Origin: a virus
Virus record (IMG/VR): IMGVR_UViG_3300025168_000194
Location: 1 to 41,002 of that record
Length of the DNA stretch: 41,002 bases
Strand: one strand, 5' to 3'
Shown: in pieces, positions 1 to 7,129 of the stretch
Layout: each line of letters starts with the position of its first letter
Numbering within the stretch: position 1 is the first letter of the stretch
The notes under the pieces: model-generated
Database searches by the model: none
Told to the model about the DNA's origin: nothing
The model's input: only the letters and a program-made list of their open reading frames with translations
Position numbers and translations under genes: made by a program

Positions 1-191
1 ATACTAAAAACGCTATAGGTGGTGCGCCCATCATAGTAAACCAGTCGGTAAACTTTGCTACAGGTGTCGTACCCACAGTAAGGGCGGAGGTTACAAAGAT
101 GATGCCACAGATAGCAGATGTAACTAAGGGCGCTGTAGCCGAAGCTGCAATGCGTGGTGGTAATTTTAGGAGAGCATTACAAGGTGGCTAA
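1..191 (+). CDS. tail tape measure protein, C-terminal end (partial)
   Basis: An open frame enters from the left edge (codons start at position 3) and stops with TAA at 189-191, leaving about 62 residues. The visible end reads GAPIIVNQSVNF, then TVRAEVTKMMPQIADVTKGA, and finishes with AAMRGGNFRRALQGG. This is the pattern I know from the C-termini of siphophage tape measure proteins (an 'xxvRaEimkmmPqI...AvaeaamRGG' ending). The protein sets tail length and is packed in the tail tube. Position directly before tail-tip genes fits. The next gene starts inside its last codons (GTGGCTAA). Only the tail end is seen, so the family call rests on one short motif and on context. Confidence 0.7.
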   Translation, partial: TKNAIGGAPIIVNQSVNFATGVVPTVRAEVTKMMPQIADVTKGAVAEAAMRGGNFRRALQGG

Positions 192-1065
192 ATTAATATC
201 AATGCCTACGAGTCCGAACTTCGTGAGAAGCAACTGGTCGCTTATAAGAACAGTGGGAACAACGGTAAGTCCGTTTACTGGTAAGACAAAGACACAGGAG
301 TTTGACGGTGTGTACTGGACAGCAGAGGTTTCACTACCGCCAATGAGAAGATCGCAAGCCGCAGAGTGGCAGTCCTTTCTTTTGGAACTAAACGGCACAG
401 TCAACCACTTTAAATTTGCTGACCCTGATGCACTAACAAACACAGGTACATATAGCACTGGACACTTAACATCTGAACTAAGAACAAACAGCAGTTCGGT
501 AACACTTTCTTTTAGTGGCTCAACCATAACAGCAGGTGCTTCTACTTTTGGAAGTGCAAAGGTTGGTGATTTTATAGTTGTTACTGGTGCAACTAATGAA
601 GATAACAATGGAACGCATAAAATAGCAGACGGTGGTTTAACAAGTGCAACAGTAGTCGTAACAACAAGCACATTTACCACAGAATCAAATACTGCAAGTT
701 GCAAAGTTAGAACCAATGTAAAGGGTGCTACAGGATTATCTCTCCTAGCTTCCACAAACGCTGCCAGTGGCACTATTAAAAAAGGAGACTACTTACAGAT
801 ACAATCGGCTGCAAACACCACAGGCACGCCCACACAAATAGTAATGGTTACGGAAGATGCAACTGCTACAAGTGCAGGCGGTAGTGCAAAGGATTTCTAT
901 GGTGTAGCCATACAACCCAAGCTAAGATCAGACCTAGCAACAGGGCATTACGCAGTATTCACAAACCCAAAAGGGACATTTAGGCTCATATCTAATGAGG
1001 TTAGTTGGTCAGCAGACCGAATATCCAACTACGGCATTAGTTTTTCTTGTATTGAGGTAATTTAA
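184..1065 (+). CDS. minor tail protein (tail-tip/distal tail region)
   Basis: 293 residues. I chose the GTG at 184 because AGGAGAG lies at a good distance upstream and because it overlaps the tape-measure stop by 8 bp; ATG 202 is an alternative. The N-terminus (MPTSPNFVRSNWSLIRTVG...) and the phrase QAAEWQSFLLELNGTVNHFK resemble minor tail proteins that follow the tape measure in siphophages, in the position of GTA gp12 (DUF2460) or lambda gpM. Residues about 90-190 are Ser/Thr/Gly-rich and look like an inserted beta domain relative to the compact ends. No enzymatic motif is seen. The role, as a structural link between tail tube and baseplate hub, is inferred from position. Confidence 0.6.
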   Translation: MAKLISMPTSPNFVRSNWSLIRTVGTTVSPFTGKTKTQEFDGVYWTAEVSLPPMRRSQAAEWQSFLLELNGTVNHFKFADPDALTNTGTYSTGHLTSELRTNSSSVTLSFSGSTITAGASTFGSAKVGDFIVVTGATNEDNNGTHKIADGGLTSATVVVTTSTFTTESNTASCKVRTNVKGATGLSLLASTNAASGTIKKGDYLQIQSAANTTGTPTQIVMVTEDATATSAGGSAKDFYGVAIQPKLRSDLATGHYAVFTNPKGTFRLISNEVSWSADRISNYGISFSCIEVI

Positions 1066-1709
1066 TGGCTACTAGGCAGGGTTTAGATAGTTCTATCGTA
1101 AATCGTCTAGGCGCAGACGAACAAGCCTTATTTTTTGCGGTAAAAGCAGAGTTTGATACAGATGACATAAGGGTATGGTCAGGCATAGATGACTTGACAA
1201 TTAGTTCAGAAACATACACTGGCGCAGGTACATTATTGAGTGTAAGTAACGCAGAAGATAATTTAGAATTAAAGTCTAATGGGCTTGTTGTTGCTTTGTC
1301 AGGCATGGACACGACAGTTGTAAATTACGCACTAACAGAGAACTATCAAAACAGACCTATTACTATCTTTATGGGATATGTAATGGGTGGAACAAATGAG
1401 GTAGCAGGAACGCTTACTTTGTTCAAAGGTAGAATGACTAGCCTAGTAATTAACGATACCCCTGAAGGCTCTACGGTTACGATAGATGCGGAAAATAGAC
1501 TTGTAGACCTAGACAGACCTTCTAACCTTAGATACACAAAAGAATCACAAAACTTTTTGCACTCAGGTGATACAGGTTTTAACAGAGTAGCATCCTTACA
1601 AGATAAACAAATTAACTGGGGCAAAGCAGGCGTTGGTGACGGAGCAGGTAGAGGTAGAGGAGAGTCTGAAGCAGGTCATATACCCAATCGTGATGTTTTT
1701 AGACAATGA
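1065..1709 (+). CDS. baseplate hub-like tail protein (DUF2163-like)
   Basis: 214 residues, starting with ATG in a TAATG overlap with the gene before. The order of motifs, IRVWSGIDDLTI then LELKSNGLVVALSGM then LTLFKGRMTSL then STVTIDAENRLVDLDRPSNLRY, matches the DUF2163/baseplate-hub type of phage and gene-transfer-agent tail proteins, where it precedes an NlpC/P60-like gene as here. GTA gp13 is longer; this protein lacks the usual C-terminal part and ends in a Gly/Arg-rich segment (GDGAGRGRGESEAGH). It probably forms part of the tail-tip ring. Translation continues through an ATGA overlap into the next gene. Family assignment is by remembered motif order, not by a search. Confidence 0.6.
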   Translation: MATRQGLDSSIVNRLGADEQALFFAVKAEFDTDDIRVWSGIDDLTISSETYTGAGTLLSVSNAEDNLELKSNGLVVALSGMDTTVVNYALTENYQNRPITIFMGYVMGGTNEVAGTLTLFKGRMTSLVINDTPEGSTVTIDAENRLVDLDRPSNLRYTKESQNFLHSGDTGFNRVASLQDKQINWGKAGVGDGAGRGRGESEAGHIPNRDVFRQ

Positions 1710-2122
1710 AAAAACTACCTAACTGGCAAGCAATGTTTGATTCCTTTGTAGAAAACAATAATTTTGCGTTTAAGTGGGGGCAGAATGATTGTTGTAAGTT
1801 TAGCAATGCGCTAATAAAGCAAATAACAGGCGAAGATTTAATTCCTAAAAAATTAAAGTGGCATGACGAAACAAGTGCCATGAAAGCCATAGCATCATAC
1901 GGTGGTGATTTAGAAACAAGCATAGAGAAAGCCTGCAACGCAAAAGGCGTAGGTGAGATAGATAAAGCCTACATGACTTGCGGTGATCTAGTTGTTTACG
2001 AACAAAGTGTTGGTTCTTTTCTTGTTGGAATGTGCAATGGTTTTGGAATACTTACGCCCACAGATGACGGAATAAATGTTGTTGACTGTTCATTAGCTTA
2101 CAGAGTTTGGAGATTTGATTAA
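1706..2122 (+). CDS. DUF6950-family NlpC/P60-like tail protein
   Basis: 138 residues. The motif FAFKWGQNDCCKFSNALIKQ near residues 20-40 holds the W-G-x-N-D-C signature of the DUF6950 family, a papain-like NlpC/P60 relative found in the tail-tip operons of many siphophages. The Cys would be the nucleophile. A later Gly/Asp stretch (YMTCGDLVVYEQSVGSFLVG) corresponds to the second half of the fold. In other phages the equivalent protein (lambda gpK, GTA gp14) is thought to cleave peptidoglycan during DNA entry. I see no clear catalytic His in the standard place, so activity is uncertain. It sits between the hub-like and J-like genes and overlaps both (ATGA and TAATG). Confidence 0.7.
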   Translation: MKKLPNWQAMFDSFVENNNFAFKWGQNDCCKFSNALIKQITGEDLIPKKLKWHDETSAMKAIASYGGDLETSIEKACNAKGVGEIDKAYMTCGDLVVYEQSVGSFLVGMCNGFGILTPTDDGINVVDCSLAYRVWRFD

Positions 2123-5100
2123 TGGGTAAAGCAATTAAAGCAGCTCTTGTTGCAACAGTTATAGTGGTAACAGGTGGCGCTGCAGCAGCATACTTTGGCA
2201 CTATGGGAATGACTGCAGGTCTTGCAGGCTCATTTGCTTTTGCTTTTGGTGAATACGCAGTTTTTACCTTTGCTTCTACTTTAGTAGCGAGCGCAATAGG
2301 TGGCATGACATCAAAAGGCGTAAACGCTTCTACAGCTAATTTTGGTAATAAATTTTCGGCAAGGGGTGGGTTAGTACCAAGACAGATTGTTTATGGTCAA
2401 TGTCGTGTAGGTGGAACACAAGTACATATTGAAACCAGTGGTACAGATAATTACCTTTTGCACATGGTAATAGTATTAGCAGGACATGAAATAGAAAGCC
2501 TAGAAACATTAAGGCTCAATGATATTAATACTACTACTACCACATCAACAATAAGTGGTTCAACAGTACATACGGTTACTAATTCTGATTTTACCAACAC
2601 AGAGAATGATAATAATTTTGGTAGTGGCAGATTAGTTCGTTACTCCTTTGAAGATGGCAGTCAAACAGCAGCAAATGGTTATATGGATGCACAGCTTACA
2701 AGCATGGGTACAACCGATAAATTTTTAGGTTGTGCTTTTGTATATATACAAATGGTGTTTGATGCAGAAAAGTTTGGTGGCGGTTTGCCTACAGTATCAT
2801 TTGAGGTTAAAGGTAAAAATGTTTACGACCCTAGAACAAGTGCCAATGCAACAACAGATTTGCAAAGATCAAACCCTGCTTTAATTATTAGAGATTTTTT
2901 GGCAGATACACAATATGGATTAAAAGCTAAAGCATCAGAAATTAACGATACAACTAATGCAGGTGGCATTGCATCAGCTGCAAATACTTGCGATCAAACT
3001 GTAACGCTTGCAGATGGTTCAACGACAGAAAGAAGATATACAGCTAACGGATTTACAAACTTTAGTGCAAATGGCACTGGTGTTTTAGAGTCTGTTTTAA
3101 GTTCTATGGCAGGTAAGATGTCTTATGTGAATGGTCAATTTACAGTGTTTGCAGGCGCATCACAAACACCAAGCCTTACAATTACAGATGATGAGTTATT
3201 AGCACCTGTTTCTATTTCAACGAATGCTTCTAGCGGTGATTTATATAACTCAGTCAAACCAATATATGTTGACAGAAGCCTTGATTATCAGTCAACAGAT
3301 GCAGAAGTTTTTGCAGATTCCACCATGCTAAATGAAGATACGCCTAGTGGAGAAAGCACAGCAAATTATGTAAAAAGAATGGAAGTGCAATTACCATTTA
3401 CTGTTACAGATACTATGGCACAACGCTTGGGGCGCATAGCTCTTAAAAGCCAAAGGCAAACAACGACATTATCCGTATTAGTTAGTCTGCAATTCATGCG
3501 GTGTCAACCTAATGACTGGGTATATCTTACAAATGAAAGACTTGGCTACACGCAAAAAGCCTTTGAAGTTTTATCTACAAATATGGAAGCTATGCAGGAT
3601 GATGAAGTAACAGTTATAGCTACTAGATTAAACCTTAAAGAGGTAGAAGCATCTGTATTTAACTTTGCAACTAACGACTACACCACAGGACAAGCAGAAG
3701 GCTCTAATGTGTCAACAGGTGATTACAGTGTAACCGCACCGACAAACCTGTCCCTAGCACAGCAGAACGCTATTGACGGCACGACCAGTAAGGTAGACAT
3801 ACTTGTGAACTGGACTAACAACGCTAGTGATAAAGTGGTGCTTACAGAGATAGCCTATAAGTTAAACGCTGATTCTAACTACACTGCTGACTTTACGGCA
3901 GGCAAGGGCGTAACAAAGGCATCTATTCCCAATGTGGTGGTAGGTAGCACTTACAATGTCAAACTACGACACATAGACCTTAACGGTGTGGCTAGTGCTT
4001 ATACTAGCGCAGTTAATATCACAATTTCTGCAGCTTCCTCTGCGCCATCAGCACCAAGCAGTTTGACTTCTAGCACAGGCAAACAAAATATATTGGTATC
4101 ATGGACAAACCCTAACAATAGTGATCTAAGAGCAGTCAAGGTTTATAGAAGAACTGCAAACACCACGCCAACTGATGACACATACCTTGTAGATACTCTG
4201 TATGGTGAGCCTAATGCAATTACAACTACTATATTTGGCGATCAAGACGGACTAACAGCAGGCACTACCTACTATTTTTGGGTAAGAGCAATCAATCACT
4301 CAGGACAGCATTCAGGTTTTGTAGGCTCTGTAAATGGTACATTCACTGCAGCAGTTATTGGTGATGGCACTATCACAGAACTTAAACTGGCAGATGATGC
4401 TGTTACCAATGCAAAGATAGCAGTAGATGCGATACAAGGAGATGTAATAGCTGCAGGTGCTATCGTTGAGGGCAAATTAGGCACTGACTCAATATCAGCA
4501 GCAAAGATTCAAGCTGACGCAGTAACTTCAGCAAAAATTTTAGCTAATAATATTATTGCATCAAAAATTGCAACAGATGCAATTATAGCTAGACATATTC
4601 AAGCTGACCAAGTAACTGCAGGAAAAATTAATGCTGATGCGGTAACAGCTAGAGAAATAAATGTAAGCACCTTGTCTGCAATTACAGGTAATGTTGGAAC
4701 ATTAAATGCAGGAACAATAGATGCTAACAATATGACAATTAGCAATCTTAATGCAGGTAGTATCACAGCAGGAAATTTAAGCGCAACAAGGATTACTTTA
4801 AATGGTTCAACACTAACTGCAGACGGCAGTGGTTTGAAAATAACATCAGGTGGAGTTAGCGTATCAGAGATAGGAACAAGAGCAGTTGGTTCTATGGTTG
4901 TTAATGGCGCGGCAGGATCAACAGCATTTGGGGATGGTAGAAGCTCTGATAATTTTACAAGCCTTATTCAAGCAACATTTACTACAGCAGAAGGTGGTGA
5001 CTATCAGATTGTCGCTAATTGCATGGTAGGTGGAACTATAAATAATTTAACGCAAGTTGAGTCAAGAATAAGAATTGGCTCAACTGTAATAGCAGATTAT

Positions 5101-5283
5101 AATTCTCCAGTTGGTGGCAATATGTTACAACCCATAATACTTGGCGGTAAGATATCGTTGGCTGCTAACACTAGTTTTACAGCAATTTTTGAAGGTCAAG
5201 TTATACAAGATAATTCAGGCGTAACACCTGCTATATCTGGATTTAGCACAAGAATATCAGCACTAAAACTAAACAAACAATAA
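2122..5283 (+). CDS. tail-tip attachment/host-specificity protein (J-like)
   Basis: 1053 residues. Residues 1-65 are hydrophobic and Gly/Ala-rich, as in many J-like proteins. Residues about 75-540 form the tip body (GLVPRQIVYGQCRVGGTQVH; later MAQRLGRIALKSQRQTTTLS, the phage-tail_3 pattern). Two fibronectin type III-like units follow at about 540-740 (APTNLSLAQQN...VNWTNNASD and APSSLTSSTGK...VSWTNPNNSD). Residues 745-890 are a repetitive shaft built of A-D-A-V/I-x-x-x-K-I units. The last 130 residues form a beta-rich tip (GSMVVNGAAGSTAFGDG onward). This is the likely receptor-contacting hub protein. The shaft resembles the partial fibre gene starting at 40599, suggesting shared fibre architecture. 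Confidence 0.85.
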   Translation: MGKAIKAALVATVIVVTGGAAAAYFGTMGMTAGLAGSFAFAFGEYAVFTFASTLVASAIGGMTSKGVNASTANFGNKFSARGGLVPRQIVYGQCRVGGTQVHIETSGTDNYLLHMVIVLAGHEIESLETLRLNDINTTTTTSTISGSTVHTVTNSDFTNTENDNNFGSGRLVRYSFEDGSQTAANGYMDAQLTSMGTTDKFLGCAFVYIQMVFDAEKFGGGLPTVSFEVKGKNVYDPRTSANATTDLQRSNPALIIRDFLADTQYGLKAKASEINDTTNAGGIASAANTCDQTVTLADGSTTERRYTANGFTNFSANGTGVLESVLSSMAGKMSYVNGQFTVFAGASQTPSLTITDDELLAPVSISTNASSGDLYNSVKPIYVDRSLDYQSTDAEVFADSTMLNEDTPSGESTANYVKRMEVQLPFTVTDTMAQRLGRIALKSQRQTTTLSVLVSLQFMRCQPNDWVYLTNERLGYTQKAFEVLSTNMEAMQDDEVTVIATRLNLKEVEASVFNFATNDYTTGQAEGSNVSTGDYSVTAPTNLSLAQQNAIDGTTSKVDILVNWTNNASDKVVLTEIAYKLNADSNYTADFTAGKGVTKASIPNVVVGSTYNVKLRHIDLNGVASAYTSAVNITISAASSAPSAPSSLTSSTGKQNILVSWTNPNNSDLRAVKVYRRTANTTPTDDTYLVDTLYGEPNAITTTIFGDQDGLTAGTTYYFWVRAINHSGQHSGFVGSVNGTFTAAVIGDGTITELKLADDAVTNAKIAVDAIQGDVIAAGAIVEGKLGTDSISAAKIQADAVTSAKILANNIIASKIATDAIIARHIQADQVTAGKINADAVTAREINVSTLSAITGNVGTLNAGTIDANNMTISNLNAGSITAGNLSATRITLNGSTLTADGSGLKITSGGVSVSEIGTRAVGSMVVNGAAGSTAFGDGRSSDNFTSLIQATFTTAEGGDYQIVANCMVGGTINNLTQVESRIRIGSTVIADYNSPVGGNMLQPIILGGKISLAANTSFTAIFEGQVIQDNSGVTPAISGFSTRISALKLNKQ

Positions 5284-5516
5284 TGAGTAAAATATTTGCA
5301 CCAACACCAGAAAATCCTCTTACAACAACACAAAAAATAAGAAATTTAAGGTTGTTTATGCTACAAGATTGTGATTGGACTGTAGCTGTAGATAGTCCAC
5401 TATCAGATAGCAAAAAAGCAGAGTGGGTTACTTACAGACAGGCACTAAGAGATTTGCCAAGTAGCTATACTGATGATGATAATTATAATGATGTTACATT
5501 TCCAACAGAGCCATAG
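5283..5516 (+). CDS. phage tail assembly chaperone-like protein
   Basis: 77 residues, starting in a TAATG overlap with the J-like gene. The sequence RNLRLFMLQDCDWTVAVDSP then EWVTYRQALRDLPSSY matches the 'RN.LL..tDWt...D..l....k..W..YRqaLRDlp' signature of Pfam Phage_tail_APC (PF16778) and tail-fibre assembly proteins. Such small proteins follow tail-fibre or tip genes and are thought to assist fibre folding or attachment. The motif fills nearly the whole protein. The Trp, YRQALRDLP and following acidic tail are all intact. Confidence 0.75.
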   Translation: MSKIFAPTPENPLTTTQKIRNLRLFMLQDCDWTVAVDSPLSDSKKAEWVTYRQALRDLPSSYTDDDNYNDVTFPTEP

Positions 5517-5525
5517 GAGTAAATT

Positions 5526-5909
5526 ATGAGAGACGAAGGAAGATTTCAAGGAGACATGGATAGAAACGAAGTAGAAATGGACTTAAATAAGTTCATGGCT
5601 ATGGTGCAAGAAATCGGTGCGCTTAAAGATAAGATCAGAGACTTGGAGGATGAGTCAACCAAGAACCCACATCAAAGGTGGATATTCTTAGCCAGTGCTA
5701 TTGATTCATGGCGTATCTTTCCAAGGATATTCGTAGTGGTTTATATCTATCTAATGTATGAATCTGTCATGTGGTTTATGGCATTGCCTGAACCCAACAT
5801 AGAACAGTCAGCATTGGTATCTGTGGTGGTAGGTGCAATGGGTGTAGTCTTTGGAGTTTACTCAGGTAAGACAGGACAGAGCAAAGGATTTAAGGGTGAG
5901 GAGAAATAG
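5526..5909 (+). CDS. membrane protein, candidate holin
   Basis: 127 residues with a strong ribosome site (ATAGGAGTAAATTATG). Residues 1-50 are charged and helical (DLNKFMAMVQEIGALKDKIR, a short coiled coil). Two hydrophobic segments follow: about 66-86 (IFPRIFVVVYIYLMYESVMW) and about 96-115 (SALVSVVVGAMGVVFGVYSG). The tail is short and basic. Two transmembrane helices, small size and closeness to lysis genes suit a class II holin, but phages carry many small membrane proteins and I do not recognise a named holin family. It could instead be a superinfection-exclusion or anchor protein. It is the first gene after the tail-tip block. Confidence 0.45.
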   Translation: MRDEGRFQGDMDRNEVEMDLNKFMAMVQEIGALKDKIRDLEDESTKNPHQRWIFLASAIDSWRIFPRIFVVVYIYLMYESVMWFMALPEPNIEQSALVSVVVGAMGVVFGVYSGKTGQSKGFKGEEK

Positions 5910-6001
5910 TTTTACCCCTAATTAAATTATGTTAGGATTATAAAAAAACTGTTCTAAGATTAGACATAAAATAGCAATGCTGTAGTTTCATAGGATTTCT
6001 T

Positions 6002-7129
6002 ATGAACGACAAAGACCAAAAAAAACACGATTACCTAATCGCCTGGGCCGCACTAATGTTTCTTGTAACTCTGGTAGCAGGATTTTCAGTTAATGTTAAC
6101 GCTCAGTCAAACCAACAGTCAGGCACGGCTTGTGTGAACGGTTCACAGTATTGTGAGAACAATAGCCTTGATACGGTGAACACGACAACGACCACAAATA
6201 CAAATTCAAACACGAACACAAACACCAACACGAATACTTCTACTGCAACAAACACGAATAATAATTCCAATACAAATGTTTCTACTAATACTAATACCTC
6301 TACTAACACAAACACAAACACAAATCAAAACACAAACTTAAATACAAATGTAAATACTTCTACAGCTAGTTCAACCTCAAATAACACTAATACAAATAAT
6401 AATGTTAATACTTCTACATCTAACTCAACTGTCAACTCAACTGTTAATCAAAATGTAAATAACACAAATAATTCTACTTCTAACAATACGAATCAAAATA
6501 CAAATATAAATAAATCAGAGTCAGAATCTAATGTGCAGACTAATAATGTTAATCAAAATAATAATAATACTCAGTCTGATAACACAAACAGAAACATTAA
6601 TGAATCCAACAGCACGCAGACCATAAATCAAAACATAAAGTCTGAAGCTCCTCCTGCATCTGCAATAGCACCTAGCATCATGAGTTACAGTCAAGACTTA
6701 TGTACCACTGGTGTATCAGGAGCATTTCAAGGACAGGTCTTTGGTTTCTCAGGCGGTAAAACTGTTACAGACAAAAACTGTGAAAGGCTCAAACTATCTA
6801 AGTACTTATACGACATGGGCATGAAAGTAGCATCAGTAGCTTTGTTATGCCAAGACGAAAGAGTTTTCAAGGCTATGTCAATGGCAGGCACGCCCTGCCC
6901 TTACGAGGGAAAGATAGGCAAAGATGCAAAAGCAGAGTGGGATAAAAATAAATCCAAAAGACCTGATGTAGATGATGCTGAAGCTGAATACATAAAGCAA
7001 TGCACACATGAAGCTAATCCAAATAGAGAAAAAATAAATAAAGATGTTGTAGGCTTGGTTCAAAAGACTTACACAAGAAAAACCAAAACCAACAAACAAT
7101 GCAAAAAAGAGTTCTATGCTACGCAGTAG
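6002..7129 (+). CDS. exported Asn/Thr-rich low-complexity protein
   Basis: 375 residues. A hydrophobic segment at about 14-35 (AWAALMFLVTLVAGFSVNVNA) ends in an Ala-x-Ala-like site, so it is a signal peptide or anchor. Residues about 60-215 are an extreme Asn/Thr/Ser tract of NTN/NTS units. The C-terminal 150 residues are a compact Cys-containing domain (SYSQDLCTTGVSG, KNCERLKLSKYLYDMGMKVA, ALLCQDERVFKAM, GTPCPYEGKIG). Domains of that last kind (C-x-R-L-K-x-S-x-x-L-Y-D-M-G) recur in phage proteins of unknown function near the lysis genes. Paired Cys suggest a periplasmic or outside location with disulfides. The final 31 bp overlap the start of the next exported protein. Function unknown. Confidence 0.7.
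   Translation: MNDKDQKKHDYLIAWAALMFLVTLVAGFSVNVNAQSNQQSGTACVNGSQYCENNSLDTVNTTTTTNTNSNTNTNTNTNTSTATNTNNNSNTNVSTNTNTSTNTNTNTNQNTNLNTNVNTSTASSTSNNTNTNNNVNTSTSNSTVNSTVNQNVNNTNNSTSNNTNQNTNINKSESESNVQTNNVNQNNNNTQSDNTNRNINESNSTQTINQNIKSEAPPASAIAPSIMSYSQDLCTTGVSGAFQGQVFGFSGGKTVTDKNCERLKLSKYLYDMGMKVASVALLCQDERVFKAMSMAGTPCPYEGKIGKDAKAEWDKNKSKRPDVDDAEAEYIKQCTHEANPNREKINKDVVGLVQKTYTRKTKTNKQCKKEFYATQ
6180..6600 (+). repeat. Asn-Thr/Ser codon repeat tract
   Basis: Degenerate AAYACN/AAYTCN repeats encode (NT)n and (NS)n runs inside the gene at 6002-7129. The unit is imperfect, synonymous codons vary, and 'ACTTCTAC' blocks recur at intervals (for example near 6235, 6295, 6355, 6410). That pattern fits selection on the protein rather than recent slippage alone. 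Expansion or contraction between related genomes is likely. Confidence 0.7.

Noticed and set aside
177-773. Long open frame on the minus strand opposite the minor tail gene
   Set aside because: It mirrors the Ser/Thr-rich coding strand, has no family-like sequence and no ribosome site; the plus-strand gene explains the region.
6180-6600. CRISPR-like array
   Set aside because: The repeats are short, degenerate, without spacers, and are explained by Asn-Thr/Ser codons.
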